Below, piece after piece: positions 49,250 through 60,222 of a stretch of DNA of 64,000 bases (its first letter is position 1; each line of letters starts with the position of its first letter). The notes below the pieces were generated by a model. That model saw only the letters and a program-made list of their open reading frames with translations. It was not told where the DNA came from and searched no databases. Made by a program: the position numbers and the translations under genes. Origin of the DNA: Blautia sp. (lineage in GTDB: Bacteria; Bacillota; Clostridia; Lachnospirales; Lachnospiraceae); NCBI GenBank assembly GCA_026169535.1, contig JAPFCU010000071.1, forward strand, positions 80,782 to 144,781, given 5' to 3'.

Positions 49250-50282
49250 ATTTTGTAGGATTTAAAAAATTTATAGTAAAAATTGTACCTTTTCCCAATT
49301 CACTGTCAACTTCGATCATACCTCCATGTGCCTCTACAATTGCTTTAGCAAGGGGTAATCCAAGGCCGATTCCCTGCTTGTCCTTAGAAAAGCGACTTCG
49401 ATAAAATCGTTTAAAAATGTGATGCAGATCTTCCGGATGGATGCCGAAGCCATTATCTTTCACCATGATCTGAACGCCGGAAGAAAGCTCTTTCCATTCA
49501 ATAGAAACAAACTCTCCCTGTTTTGTATGGTCAAGGGCATTCTTTACAATGTTATCTATGGCTTCTGTGAGCCAGTCACGGTCACAATTCAAAAAAACCG
49601 TATCAGTTCCAGACAAAGTCACTTTCTTCTGCTCCTGCCTGGCTCGGTATAAAACATGCAGTTCAACATCCCTCATCATATCAGCCACATTCTCTACAGA
49701 TTTTTCAATCACAACAGATCCTGCATCCAGTCTTGTTATCTTGAGAAGATTTTGTACCAACGTTTCAATACGATCAAGCTCCTGCTCAGACAGCTCTGCA
49801 AACTCCTTTACGGTTGAAGATGCTTCTGCTTCCTCCTGAAGTAAACCATTGTAAATATTCAGCGCTGCCAAAGGTGTTTTTAACTGATGGGAGATATCTG
49901 AAATGGTATTTTTTAAAAACTCTTTTTCCCTTACTTCATTTAACGCATGAGCATTTAGCGCTTCCGCCATACAATTGACAGAATGAAACAGGTGATACAG
50001 TTCACCTTCCTGATCGCATTCAATCCGTGCATCCGTATCTCCATCCAGATACGCATGAATCTGTGATACTGCCTGTTCCATCAACTTATTTTGTTTTTTA
50101 AAATATCGGACAAAAACAATCCATAATGCTCCCATTATAAATATTGAAAGAACCAGCAATAACAGAGAAACTTTTGAACACATCAGATAAACACAGACTT
50201 CCGCTAATACAGTAAACACTGTCAGAACAGCTGATAAGGCAAGAAAAAATTTTTTTATATCCTGATTTACAAATATTTTCAT
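49245..50282 (-). CDS. sensor histidine kinase
   Basis: 345 aa; DISHQLKTPLAALNIYNGLL, HIFKRFYRSRFSKDKQGIGLGLPLAKAI. Confidence 0.93.
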   Translation of the reverse strand: MKIFVNQDIKKFFLALSAVLTVFTVLAEVCVYLMCSKVSLLLLVLSIFIMGALWIVFVRYFKKQNKLMEQAVSQIHAYLDGDTDARIECDQEGELYHLFHSVNCMAEALNAHALNEVREKEFLKNTISDISHQLKTPLAALNIYNGLLQEEAEASSTVKEFAELSEQELDRIETLVQNLLKITRLDAGSVVIEKSVENVADMMRDVELHVLYRARQEQKKVTLSGTDTVFLNCDRDWLTEAIDNIVKNALDHTKQGEFVSIEWKELSSGVQIMVKDNGFGIHPEDLHHIFKRFYRSRFSKDKQGIGLGLPLAKAIVEAHGGMIEVDSELGKGTIFTINFLNPTKL

Positions 50283-50289
50283 AACAGCC

Positions 50290-50988
50290 TCAATCTATCA
50301 CATTCCATTTATAGCCCATACCTCTGACCGTCAGCAGCATTTTCGGTTCACCGGGATTGTCCTCGATTTTTATTCTCAGCCTGCGAATATATACCGTCAG
50401 AGTACTGCTGTCAATATAATTTCCATTACAGTCCCATAACCTGTCCAATATCTGCTCTTTGGTAAGAACCACATTAGGATTTCTCATAAACAGGCAAAGA
50501 AGCTTGTATTCTGCCGCTGTCAGTTCCAGTAACCGGTCATTTTTGAATGCCTGTCCCTGTAATAGATGTACCTTGATTCCATTTGACTGCAGCATGGTGT
50601 CTTCTGTACTGAAATCTTTTGCCCGTCTGAGCAGCGCATTGACCCTGGATATCAGTACCCCCAGTTTAAATGGTTTTGTAATGTAGTCGTCACCGCCAAT
50701 ATCCAGACCCATAATTATATCTATTTCTTCATCGGCTGCTGTCAAAAATATAATCGGCACTTTCGATGTCTGTCTTACCTTTTTACAAAATTCAAATCCG
50801 GTACCATCGGGAAGTGATACGTCTAAAACCAGCAGATCATACTTTCCATCCGCCCAAAGGTTTTCTGCCTCTTTGAGCGTCCTGGCAACGACCAGTTCAA
50901 ATCCTTGTTTTTTTAATGCAAAGGTAAGCCCGTTGACCAGACTCAGGTCATCTTCTATCAATAATATATTATTCATAGTACTCTCCAT
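50290..50988 (-). CDS. OmpR-family response regulator
   Basis: 232 aa; LLVLDVSLPDGTGFEFCKKVR, VYIRRLRIKIEDNPGEPKMLLTVRGMGYKW. Confidence 0.93.
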   Translation of the reverse strand: MESTMNNILLIEDDLSLVNGLTFALKKQGFELVVARTLKEAENLWADGKYDLLVLDVSLPDGTGFEFCKKVRQTSKVPIIFLTAADEEIDIIMGLDIGGDDYITKPFKLGVLISRVNALLRRAKDFSTEDTMLQSNGIKVHLLQGQAFKNDRLLELTAAEYKLLCLFMRNPNVVLTKEQILDRLWDCNGNYIDSSTLTVYIRRLRIKIEDNPGEPKMLLTVRGMGYKWNVID

Positions 50989-51021
50989 TTTTACATTATG
51001 TCAATGTCTTTAAAGGATAAA

Positions 51022-51048
51022 AGGCTTCCGCTTTTAGCGCGGAAGCCT
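51022..51048 (-). terminator. intrinsic terminator after the beta-propeller gene
   Basis: AGGCTTCCGC-N7-GCGGAAGCCT, minus-strand TTTT after. Confidence 0.85.
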
Positions 51049-51057
51049 CCCGATGAA

Positions 51058-52995
51058 TCATTCCAGTTCTATTCCCCAGATCTTACAGTCTCTGGTCCCT
51101 ACAACAGCGGTACTTCCGTATACAGCCGGGGAAGCCTCAATCACGCCTTCGCTGAGAGAAAGCGTATCCAGTACTTCACCGGTCTTTCCATTAAGAAGAT
51201 ACATATTTCCATTGCTGCTGCAGTAAATAACACGTCCCTTCTTATCCTTGTCATATACACAGACCGGAGAAGACCATGCATAGCCGGATTTATGTTCCCA
51301 TACCATTTTTCCAGTCTTTTTGTCCAGACAGTGAAGAACGCCGGTTACATTGTCATCTGTTTTAGATACTGTTACATATACATAATCCTTAAGATCATTT
51401 TTTCCTGCAGCAATGGTAGACTGGACACCTCCTGACACACCATCATCTGTATAACACTGATAATCTGTCTGCCAGATGATCTCACCTGTCTCCGCATTGA
51501 TCTTCCATACCGGTACTGTTGCCTGGTCGTAACTTCGCCATCCCAGGCGGAAAGAAGTACTTACATAAAGATAAAGATGTCCATCCTCAATAGACAGCAC
51601 CGGTGTAGAATTGGAGTCATCCAGGATATCCTGAACCCATACAAGTTCCATTGAATTCAGATCAAGGCACATCAGATTACCGCCATTATCTGATGTAAAC
51701 AGGTAGTTTTTGTATACAGTAGCACTGACTTCCATACCCACCCAGAAAGATTCTGTACTGGATCTGGTTCCATAATAATGCCATTTAACAATTTTTCCCG
51801 GATGGATGGACAGAGTTCCTGCTTCCGGGTCATATTGGGTGTTCAGCTTGATCAGATACAAAATACCATTTTCTCCTGGATAGATCAGAGTATCCGTTTC
51901 CCCGTCCACCAAAGCAGAAGAATCAAAAAAGCTTAAGCTGCCTCTAAGAGAAAAGGGATCGTTATCTCCAAAGGTATACATCGTGCTGCAGTCCAGAAGA
52001 TTGATCACAAACACTCTTGCTGTTCCCTGGTCACTGTTATAACCTGCACCTACATAAAGGATCGGATATCCTCTGGGATCCAGAGCACCGGAGCCTTTAA
52101 ACGTATATCCCAGATAAAGAGGTTCTCTTGTATCTTTTCCTGTTTCCAGATCCAGAAAATATACATAACCATCCATGCAGGCATAGATTACCTCTACCAG
52201 ATCTTCTTTTTCTTTTGCCCAGTCATACATGTTCATATGAGCCTTTACTTCTTTTGACCACTTCTGCATCAACGGCTGTCCGGTCCACCCGCTTCCGGTC
52301 CAGACCGTTCCCTGAGAAGAAAGCGATCCGGTATCTCTGGACCATTTGTCTCTTAATATATTTTTTTCAAGAGAGGCTTTTCCATATGCGGCGCTGTCCC
52401 GGAAATTATTTCCTCTGAAAGTGACAATCCCTTTCACCTTTGTGTATTCATTTCCTTTGTTAAAGGAAATTGGACTGTCCGCCGTATAGGAAGAAATACT
52501 GTCAAGCACAGTGCCGTCAACTTCCACTTCTGTAGAAGAAATCAGGTTTTCCGGTCTCGTAGACTCCACACAATGAGGGTTGAAAAATATCTCCTCTGTC
52601 TTTTCCATTTCAAGCAAAGGTTCCTCTGTCTTTTTTGAAAAAACATGTATCGTTTTGTCTCCACCGCCTGCAAATCGAGAACTCAGTCTATGCACGATAT
52701 AGATACCGGAGCCGCCTGCCAGGCAGAGAATAAGAAACAGAAGGACAGGCTTTACTGATATGACATTGTTTAAAATACACTTCCAGAAAATCAGTCTTCC
52801 TGGCAAAGGATACTTCTCAGGAAGCTGTCTTCCAGACTTCTCTTTTAGTGGAGACGCAGACTTTTTCTTTTTTGAAGAAATATGCTCTACTCTTCTTTTT
52901 TGCTGAGGCGCTGTTTTCTGGACAGGCTTTTCTGTCTGTATTTTAGGCGGGTGATAATTACTTTTTCTTATATGGGAATTTCTCTTTTGTTTCAT
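51058..52995 (-). CDS. membrane-anchored PQQ-like beta-propeller protein
   Basis: repeated propeller motifs (VYFLDLETGKDT, VWKINAETGEIIWQTD, LHCLDKKTGKMVWEH, MYLLNGKTGEVLDTL); Lys-rich N-terminus then a TM; start MKQKRNSH rather than 53046. Confidence 0.85.
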   Translation of the reverse strand: MKQKRNSHIRKSNYHPPKIQTEKPVQKTAPQQKRRVEHISSKKKKSASPLKEKSGRQLPEKYPLPGRLIFWKCILNNVISVKPVLLFLILCLAGGSGIYIVHRLSSRFAGGGDKTIHVFSKKTEEPLLEMEKTEEIFFNPHCVESTRPENLISSTEVEVDGTVLDSISSYTADSPISFNKGNEYTKVKGIVTFRGNNFRDSAAYGKASLEKNILRDKWSRDTGSLSSQGTVWTGSGWTGQPLMQKWSKEVKAHMNMYDWAKEKEDLVEVIYACMDGYVYFLDLETGKDTREPLYLGYTFKGSGALDPRGYPILYVGAGYNSDQGTARVFVINLLDCSTMYTFGDNDPFSLRGSLSFFDSSALVDGETDTLIYPGENGILYLIKLNTQYDPEAGTLSIHPGKIVKWHYYGTRSSTESFWVGMEVSATVYKNYLFTSDNGGNLMCLDLNSMELVWVQDILDDSNSTPVLSIEDGHLYLYVSTSFRLGWRSYDQATVPVWKINAETGEIIWQTDYQCYTDDGVSGGVQSTIAAGKNDLKDYVYVTVSKTDDNVTGVLHCLDKKTGKMVWEHKSGYAWSSPVCVYDKDKKGRVIYCSSNGNMYLLNGKTGEVLDTLSLSEGVIEASPAVYGSTAVVGTRDCKIWGIELE

Positions 52996-53057
52996 ACACT
53001 TCTCCTGTACAACAGGACATATGACCAGAGAAACTATCCTGGTCAATCCTGAAGCAT

Positions 53058-54341
53058 CTATCTTCTGGCAAGTTCTCTGGTAATCTCTTCCCAGGTAACT
53101 CCTTTTTCTGCCATCAAAACCATAACATGATAGAGAAAATCGGAAATTTCATATTTTATTTCATCTTTATCCGGATTTTTTGCAGCAATTACAATCTCCG
53201 TACATTCCTCTCCTACCTTTTTCAGGATTTTATCGATTCCCTTATCAAAAAGATAGTTTGTGTAGGAACCTTCTTTCGGATGGAGTTTTCTGTCCATGAT
53301 CACATCATACACATCCTGGAACACACGAAGAGGATTGGCATCATTATATTCTTTTTTCATCAGAGGCTGGAAAAAACAGGTTTTGTTTCCGGTATGACAG
53401 GCAGCGCCTGTTTGTGCAACCTTTGCAAGAATCGTATCATTATCACAATCCAGTGTTAATGATTTTACATACTGAAAATGTCCGGAAGTCGCGCCTTTCA
53501 GCCAAAGTTCCTGACGGCTTCTGCTCCAGTAAGTCATTTTTCCTGTATGGAGTGTAGCCTGAAACGCCTCCTCATTCATATATGCTACCATAAGAACTTC
53601 ATCTGTTTTATAGTCCTGCACCACAACCGGGATCAGGCCATCACTGTTCAACTTAAACTCAGACCATTTAATGGCGCTTTCACAGATATCCACCGGAATT
53701 CCTTCTTTTTTACATGCATCTTTAAAATGTACAAGATCCGTATCTGCAGCACTTACAAAAGCTCCGCTGAGTCCACCGACTGCAGAATGTTTCAGCAGAT
53801 CAAGCAGTTCTGGTTCATGATTTTCCTCTGTATGCAGAATTACCTGCATGGAAGAAACTGCTGCCACGGAATCCTGAACAGCATCAAGAGCAAGAATCCC
53901 TCCTGCATAATTTTCGATCAGTTCCTTATTGTCTGTAAATTCCTCCGGGGATGAAACGCATACATACATCTTTTCCCTGCCAAAACGTTTGGACATTTCT
54001 TCCAGAAGATCAATATTACTCTGTTTGGAAAAATTAAGAGCGACTTTTGCACAGCCGGCATAGATCAGTTTTTTTACGTCTTCCATTCGGTTGATGTTTC
54101 CGGCTGCCATCACCGGAATCTCCGAAGCTTCACAGATTGCTTTGATTCTGGCAATGGCTTTTTCATGTTCCATATCGTCGGAAGAAAAGTCAAAAATAAG
54201 AATCTGATCCGCCCCATTATCACTGTACATACCTGCAAGTCTTTCCACGTCTCCGTCACCAAAAAGATTTCTCTGTCCGAATCCTGTTACCGCTCTTCCT
54301 GATTCCAGGTAAAGACAGGGGATCATTTGTTTATTATCCAT
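53058..54341 (-). CDS. hisI: HisIE (phosphoribosyl-AMP cyclohydrolase / phosphoribosyl-ATP diphosphatase) with N-terminal HisF/HisA-like barrel domain
   Basis: C-part [55 protein letters not shown]-part [26 protein letters not shown]; start reset from 54485 (GGAGA before ATG 54341). Confidence 0.9.
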   Translation of the reverse strand: MDNKQMIPCLYLESGRAVTGFGQRNLFGDGDVERLAGMYSDNGADQILIFDFSSDDMEHEKAIARIKAICEASEIPVMAAGNINRMEDVKKLIYAGCAKVALNFSKQSNIDLLEEMSKRFGREKMYVCVSSPEEFTDNKELIENYAGGILALDAVQDSVAAVSSMQVILHTEENHEPELLDLLKHSAVGGLSGAFVSAADTDLVHFKDACKKEGIPVDICESAIKWSEFKLNSDGLIPVVVQDYKTDEVLMVAYMNEEAFQATLHTGKMTYWSRSRQELWLKGATSGHFQYVKSLTLDCDNDTILAKVAQTGAACHTGNKTCFFQPLMKKEYNDANPLRVFQDVYDVIMDRKLHPKEGSYTNYLFDKGIDKILKKVGEECTEIVIAAKNPDKDEIKYEISDFLYHVMVLMAEKGVTWEEITRELARR

Positions 54342-54366
54342 AATATTTCTCCTTTTCATCACATTG

Positions 54367-54954
54367 CTACAGGCTTCCCTTTGTAGAAAGTACATCTGTG
54401 ATCCTTGGATCAAAGGAAGTCGCCTGATCAAGAGCTTTGGCAAAACTTTTAAACATTGCCTCTGCCAGATGATGGCTGTTTCCATTGGTAAGTACTTTAA
54501 AATGCAGATTCATGCCTGCACTGTAAGAAACAGCATAAAAGAATTCTTTTACCATTTCTGCTGTCATATCACCAATACGTTCTGAAGAAAATACTGCATC
54601 TGAAGAATAACAGGGGCGTCCGGAAAGATCCACTGCACAAAGAACTAATACCTCATCCATGGGAAGGATACAGCTTCCAAACCGCCGGATCCCTTTTTTA
54701 TCTCCCACAGCTTCTTTGATGGCCGTTCCCAGAACAATGCCGGTATCTTCTATCGTATGGTGATCATCTACATGCAGATCTCCATGGACGCGGATACAAA
54801 GATCAAATAAACCATGTCTTGTAAATCCATCCAGCATATGATCAAAAAATCCCACACCTGTAATAATATCGGAATATCCATTCCCATCAAGTTTCAGTTT
54901 CAGCTTGATCTCTGTTTCTTTTGTATTTCTCTGGATCGATGCCTCTCTTGTCAT
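54367..54954 (-). CDS. hisB: imidazoleglycerol-phosphate dehydratase
   Basis: [43 protein letters not shown]. Confidence 0.96.
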   Translation of the reverse strand: MTREASIQRNTKETEIKLKLKLDGNGYSDIITGVGFFDHMLDGFTRHGLFDLCIRVHGDLHVDDHHTIEDTGIVLGTAIKEAVGDKKGIRRFGSCILPMDEVLVLCAVDLSGRPCYSSDAVFSSERIGDMTAEMVKEFFYAVSYSAGMNLHFKVLTNGNSHHLAEAMFKSFAKALDQATSFDPRITDVLSTKGSL

Positions 54955-56276
54955 AATTCCTCTCCTGTCTGCTCATTTTCAAAACGTACTGCAATAGAAT
55001 TTGCATGTGCAGTCAGCTGTTCTGACGAAGCAAACTGCTCAATATCTTTATGAATCTTTTTCAGTGCTTCCCTGGAATAATATACAATGCTTGATTTTTT
55101 TACAAAATCATCTACAGAAAGAGGAGAGAAAAATTTAGCGGTTCCATTTGTAGGAAGTACATGGTTCGGACCTGCAAAATAATCCCCCAAAGGTTCAGAA
55201 CTGTATTCTCCAATAAAGATCGCTCCTGCATTTCTTACCTTCAGCATAACTTCAAAAGGATTCTTTGTGACAATCTCCATATGTTCCGACGCAATGGCAT
55301 TGGCGGCATCGATTGCTTCATCCATATTCTCCGCAATCAGTATATATCCAAAATTATCCAGAGATTTCTGTATGATCTCTCTGCGGGAAAGGACTTTGAC
55401 AAATTCCTCCACCTCATAGCTGACCTTCTCTGCCAGCTTTCTGCTTGTAGTGATCAGGATTGCTGACGCAAGTTCATCATGTTCTGCCTGGGAAAGAAGA
55501 TCAGCCGCCACAAAGCGCGGATTAGCGCTGTCATCAGCCAGGATCAGTATTTCGCTGGGACCGGCAATGGAATCGATGCTCACATGACCGTAGACCGCTT
55601 TTTTTGCAAGCGCCACAAAAATATTTCCAGGTCCTACAATCTTATCCACTTTAGGAATGCTCTCGGTACCATAAGCAAGGGCTCCTACTGCCTGTGCGCC
55701 GCCTGCCTTATAAATTTCATCTGCCCCTGCTTCCCTGGCAGCTACCAGAGTAGAAGGATTTACTTTTCCGTCTTTTCCCGGAGGAGTCGTCATCACGATC
55801 CGGTCTACTCCGGCTACTTTTGCCGGGACGATATTCATAAGCACAGAAGACGGGTAAACAGCCTTTCCCCCGGGAACATAAACTCCTACACGCTGAAGAG
55901 GAGTTACTTTCTGCCCAAGCATAGTTCCTTCTTCAGAAGAGGTAAACCAGCTATTCTGCTTCTGCCTTTCATGATAATCTCTGATATTTACCAATGCTTT
56001 TCGGATTACGCCCACCAGAGCCGGATCAACGGCATCATAAGCCTCTCTGATTTCTTCTTCCGTTACCCGGATGGTTTCTTTTGTGATCTCTGTTTTATCA
56101 AATTCCCTGGTATAGGCAAAAAGAGCGCTGTCTCCTTCTGAACGCACTTTATCTAAAATTTCTGCAACAGCAGCTTCATAATTTCCATAATTATTAGGGC
56201 TTCTTTTCAGAAGATCCTCAAGAATATCCTTTGTTGTTTCTTTTGTAAGCGATACGATCCGCATATTTTCTCCCAT
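54951..56276 (-). CDS. hisD: histidinol dehydrogenase
   Basis: 441 aa; IDSIAGPSEILILAD, AEHDELASAILIT, GPNHVLPTNGTAKFFSPLSVDDF. Confidence 0.96.
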   Translation of the reverse strand: MGENMRIVSLTKETTKDILEDLLKRSPNNYGNYEAAVAEILDKVRSEGDSALFAYTREFDKTEITKETIRVTEEEIREAYDAVDPALVGVIRKALVNIRDYHERQKQNSWFTSSEEGTMLGQKVTPLQRVGVYVPGGKAVYPSSVLMNIVPAKVAGVDRIVMTTPPGKDGKVNPSTLVAAREAGADEIYKAGGAQAVGALAYGTESIPKVDKIVGPGNIFVALAKKAVYGHVSIDSIAGPSEILILADDSANPRFVAADLLSQAEHDELASAILITTSRKLAEKVSYEVEEFVKVLSRREIIQKSLDNFGYILIAENMDEAIDAANAIASEHMEIVTKNPFEVMLKVRNAGAIFIGEYSSEPLGDYFAGPNHVLPTNGTAKFFSPLSVDDFVKKSSIVYYSREALKKIHKDIEQFASSEQLTAHANSIAVRFENEQTGEEL

Positions 56277-56300
56277 CCCTTCTGTAAGTACTTGAGCAGA

Positions 56301-56942
56301 TCAGTTTTTTATTACACTGCGAAAATCACTGATCAGTTTCCGGATCCGCTCATCTTCCATTTTCATACTCACCTGATTTACAATCATTCTTGCAGAAAGA
56401 GGACAAACCTCTTCCAATACTTTCAGGCCGTTTTCTTTTAGTGTGCTCCCGGTTTCCACAATGTCCACGATTACCTCGGAAAGCCCTACAATAGGAGCCA
56501 GTTCAATAGAACCGTTCAGCTTTATGATCTCTACTGTCTGATGCTTTTTGTTGTAAAAATAGTCTTTGGCAATATTAGGATATTTTGTAGCTACCCGGAT
56601 CAGCTGATTATTATGCAAAAGTTCTCTGGCACTTTCCGGACCGCACACACACATCCGGCAGGTCCCAAATCCCAGATCCATAACCTCGTAAAGTTTCCGT
56701 CCTTCCTCAAGAATGGTATCCTTCCCTGTAATTCCAATGTCTGCCGCGCCATATTCTACATAGGTGGGAACATCTGGTCCTTTTGCAAGAAAGAATTTCA
56801 ATTTCAGTTCCTCATTGACAAAGATCAGTTTTCGCGATTCTTTATCACGGATTTCCTGACAGGTGATTCCAATCTTTTCAAAAATATCCAAAGTTTTCTG
56901 AGCCAGACGTCCTTTTGTCAGAGCGATCGTCAGATATCTCAT
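56301..56942 (-). CDS. hisG: ATP phosphoribosyltransferase, short form
   Basis: 213 aa; [23 protein letters not shown], short form needing HisZ. Confidence 0.95.
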   Translation of the reverse strand: MRYLTIALTKGRLAQKTLDIFEKIGITCQEIRDKESRKLIFVNEELKLKFFLAKGPDVPTYVEYGAADIGITGKDTILEEGRKLYEVMDLGFGTCRMCVCGPESARELLHNNQLIRVATKYPNIAKDYFYNKKHQTVEIIKLNGSIELAPIVGLSEVIVDIVETGSTLKENGLKVLEEVCPLSARMIVNQVSMKMEDERIRKLISDFRSVIKN

Positions 56943-56943
56943 T

Positions 56944-58062
56944 TCAGCAGCCCTCCTTTACTTTCCGCAGGGCTACCCGCCTGCCTTCTTTTCTCAGTCT
57001 CTGTGCTTTTGCCACCACCTCTTCCAGAATATCTTCTGTATAAGTCAGCACATACGGCTCTTCCCCCTGGAAAGTTTCGATCTTCTGTCTTGACAGTGCA
57101 GTAAGAAGGCTGTCTATCACAATAACGAAGCCAATGGAAGCCGCCGGAGTACCAAAATGCTTCAGAAGGTCATTGTAGCGGCCTCCTTTTACAAGAGGTT
57201 CTCCTGTACCATAAGTATATGCCTGAAAAATAATGCCTGTATAGTACTGGATCTTACTTACCATTCCAAAATCAAAACTGATATATTTTTCATATCCATA
57301 AATTTTCAGGATATCATAAATTTTTTCCAGACGCTCTACTGCCCGGACAGCCATAGGATTATCGGTAAAAGAACGTGCTTTATCCAGAATCTCTCTGGAT
57401 CCAAATAAATGAGGTATCTGCTGCAGCGCTGTGGAAAGCTTTGGATCAAGTTTCTGTTCTCCAACCAGCTCTTCTACTCCGAAATAATTTTTTTTTGCGA
57501 TCAGTTCATGAAGATGTTCTTCTGCTTCCTCATCCAGAGCAGCTTCCCGGAGAAGAGACCTGAAATAGTCCACCTGTCCCACACTTACCTGAAATTCTCT
57601 TAATCCTGACGCCAGAAGGCACTCTACTGTCATAGCGAGAAGCTCCGCATCTGCTTCCGGGGAATCATCACCAATACGCTCTACACCCATCTGAGTGGTT
57701 TCTTTTAATCTGCCCTGATACCTGGAGCTGTTCACAAAAGCCTGTCCTGTATACGATAATGTGATTACTTCTGTTTCCGGAGAAAAATATGTGGCACAGG
57801 CTCTGGAAACAGATGGTGTAAAGTCAGGCCGCAGAACAAGGGTATTCCCTTCCCGGTCAAAAAATTTATAAAGGTCCCTGGAAGGAACAGTTCCTACTTC
57901 CCTGCTGAATACCTCAAAATATTCAAACGTCGGTGTTTCAATCTCATCATATCCATATCCTTGAAAAACTTTCCGGATTCGCTCCTGCAGCTGATGTTTC
58001 TGTGCACATTCCCTGCTGTAGATATCCCGGACTCCCTCTGGAGTGTGAAAAATCCTCTGCAT
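56944..58062 (-). CDS. hisZ: ATP phosphoribosyltransferase regulatory subunit
   Basis: 372 aa; HisRS-like ([25 protein letters not shown]), adjacent to short hisG. Confidence 0.94.
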   Translation of the reverse strand: MQRIFHTPEGVRDIYSRECAQKHQLQERIRKVFQGYGYDEIETPTFEYFEVFSREVGTVPSRDLYKFFDREGNTLVLRPDFTPSVSRACATYFSPETEVITLSYTGQAFVNSSRYQGRLKETTQMGVERIGDDSPEADAELLAMTVECLLASGLREFQVSVGQVDYFRSLLREAALDEEAEEHLHELIAKKNYFGVEELVGEQKLDPKLSTALQQIPHLFGSREILDKARSFTDNPMAVRAVERLEKIYDILKIYGYEKYISFDFGMVSKIQYYTGIIFQAYTYGTGEPLVKGGRYNDLLKHFGTPAASIGFVIVIDSLLTALSRQKIETFQGEEPYVLTYTEDILEEVVAKAQRLRKEGRRVALRKVKEGC

Positions 58063-58148
58063 ACTCTTATCCTCCCGAAATTTGCTTTAGTTCGCTACCA
58101 TATTACTATATGAAATATCTAAAATTATAGTAAATAAAAAAGAGCTTG

Positions 58149-58679
58149 TCAATCCCGCAAATTCAGATCTGTTTTTATACCTTCCAGATACGGTACAAAA
58201 AATCCACTCTGCCGTGGCAGATAAAAACATTCTTCCAATTCTTCTCTTCGAAAACTCTTTCGTCCCCCTTGCTCCATCCTGTCCCAGAATCTAAGCAGCA
58301 GTCTTAAGGGCAGATAATAAAAAAGATCCTCACTGCTGAAAAAAAGCAGAAAAAAAGCAATTCCTCCCTGTTCTTCAAACGCTTGCATAAACTCCACCTG
58401 ATGGCGGTGGATATTACTTAAAGGGAAGGTATCTGTGCGGCATTCTTTTGCATCAAAGCATACAGGGATGCCCTGTACAGCTCCAATATAATCCACAGTA
58501 CTTTTCTGCTCAAAATAAGCCAGTGTGATCTGATGATGACTTTTGTCCATTTTTACAGGTGTAATAGGCGTAGGAATCTTCTGGATCAGCGCCAGCTTCT
58601 TTTCTGCATACTGCTCATTTGTACGATTGACCAGTTCCTCCAGGGTTGAACCCCGGAGGCCTCTGCTTACCCACGCCAT
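58149..58679 (-). CDS. recU: Holliday junction resolvase RecU
   Basis: 176 aa; RGSTLEELVNRTNEQY, STVDYIGAVQGIPVCFDAKEC. Confidence 0.93.
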   Translation of the reverse strand: MAWVSRGLRGSTLEELVNRTNEQYAEKKLALIQKIPTPITPVKMDKSHHQITLAYFEQKSTVDYIGAVQGIPVCFDAKECRTDTFPLSNIHRHQVEFMQAFEEQGGIAFFLLFFSSEDLFYYLPLRLLLRFWDRMEQGGRKSFRREELEECFYLPRQSGFFVPYLEGIKTDLNLRD

Positions 58680-58681
58680 GG

Positions 58682-59239
58682 TTACTTCAGCATTTTGATA
58701 GACGGGAAATAGCGTACGATTGCTTTTCCGACAATCTGATCAAATCTAACGAAGGTGTTGTCCCAAAATCTGGAATCCCTGGAATTTTCACGGTTATCTC
58801 CAAGCATGAAATAGGAATTTTCCGGAACTACATAAGGTCCGTAGTCTCCTCTTGGTGTCTCCGGCACAAAACTGTCATCCAGAGGTTCCTGTGCCCCATT
58901 GATATATACTTTTCCGTCACGTATCTCCACAGTTTCTCCCGGAAGACCGATCAGACGCTTGATAAAAAGCTGACTCTCATCGTCCGGATATTTGAAAATG
59001 ATAATGTCGAAACGCTCCGGATCCTTCATTTTTTTAGAAATACGATTCCCAAAAATATCTGCATTGATTCCATATGCCAGACGGAAACCAAAGACACGGT
59101 CACCGGTCATAATGGTATTCTCCATAGATTCTGAAGGAATTTTTGCATTAATAAGTACAAAATTATTCACAAAAAGTACAATCACAACCACAATAACGAT
59201 CATTTTTACATAATCCCAGATTTCATTCCAGATTTTCAT
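58682..59239 (-). CDS. lepB: signal peptidase I
   Basis: 185 aa; IPSESMENTIMTGDRV, FIKRLIGLPGETVEI, YFMLGDNRENSRDSRFW. Confidence 0.95.
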   Translation of the reverse strand: MKIWNEIWDYVKMIVIVVVIVLFVNNFVLINAKIPSESMENTIMTGDRVFGFRLAYGINADIFGNRISKKMKDPERFDIIIFKYPDDESQLFIKRLIGLPGETVEIRDGKVYINGAQEPLDDSFVPETPRGDYGPYVVPENSYFMLGDNRENSRDSRFWDNTFVRFDQIVGKAIVRYFPSIKMLK

Positions 59240-60215
59240 GATAACTCTCCTCTAACTGTTCTTCTTTGATGATATAAGTAAATAATTCCGGCGGTTCCGC
59301 ATAAAAACATTTTCCGGATATGCTTTCCAGACATCCGGAAAGTTTTGGAAACGTCAGACAGTATGCATGCAGAAGCTGATGTCTCAGCCCATATTTTTCA
59401 CGGAGACTCCTGTTAAATTCTCTGTTTCCATATTTAGCATCTCCCATAAGAGGATGACCCTGAGACGCAAGATGAGCTCGTATCTGATGAGTGCGCCCTG
59501 TTACCAGTCTTACCTTCAGAAGGGTTACTCTTCCATTATTGCCCAGCGGGGTGTACACCGTTTCAATGAGCTGAGCATCTTCTTCTGGAGTTTTATAAAT
59601 GGTTACCTTATTCTGTTTTTCATCTTTTTTCAGATAACCTTTCATGTGACATTTTTCTTTCAGAACACCTTTCACCACACACAGATAATCTTTATGTATA
59701 GTTCTGTCATGAAAAAGTTCCGAGAGCTCCTGAAGGCCGGAAAGACTTTTTCCTGCTGCCACAATACCACTGGTGTTTTTATCCAGACGATTGCATACAG
59801 AAGGTCTGAAAGTTGTAAGTTCCTCTTCTGTTATACTGCCTGTTCCCAGTAAATATCCTGTCACATATTCTACCAGAGACGGATCTCCGCTGTCATCAGG
59901 CTGAGAAAGCATTCCCGCTGGTTTATTGATCAAAAGTATATGACTGTTTTCATAAAGAATATCCAGCTTTGTTTCTGCTCTGGGTGCTTTCTCCGTACCG
60001 CTGAATTTCAGATAGGTATCATCACTTAAAAAAATCCTGATTTCATCTCCAACAGACAATTTTTCGTTTCCGGATGCTTTTTTTCCATTCAGGGTAATAT
60101 TTTTTTTACGAAGCATTTTATAAAGAAAACTCTTGGGCGCTTCTCGAAGAAGCTTTGCCAGATATTTATCAAAACGCTGCCCTGCTTCATTTTGATTGAT
60201 CATAAACTGTTTCAT
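59223..60215 (-). CDS. RluA-family pseudouridine synthase with S4 domain
   Basis: 330 aa; VCNRLDKNTSGIVAAGKS, LVTGRTHQIRAHLASQGHPLMGDAKYG. Confidence 0.94.
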   Translation of the reverse strand: MKQFMINQNEAGQRFDKYLAKLLREAPKSFLYKMLRKKNITLNGKKASGNEKLSVGDEIRIFLSDDTYLKFSGTEKAPRAETKLDILYENSHILLINKPAGMLSQPDDSGDPSLVEYVTGYLLGTGSITEEELTTFRPSVCNRLDKNTSGIVAAGKSLSGLQELSELFHDRTIHKDYLCVVKGVLKEKCHMKGYLKKDEKQNKVTIYKTPEEDAQLIETVYTPLGNNGRVTLLKVRLVTGRTHQIRAHLASQGHPLMGDAKYGNREFNRSLREKYGLRHQLLHAYCLTFPKLSGCLESISGKCFYAEPPELFTYIIKEEQLEESYHENLE

Positions 60216-60222
60216 AATTCAC

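Noticed and set aside
55161-56141. Plus-strand ORFs 55161..55466 and 55479..56141
   Set aside because: Antisense to hisD; no independent support.
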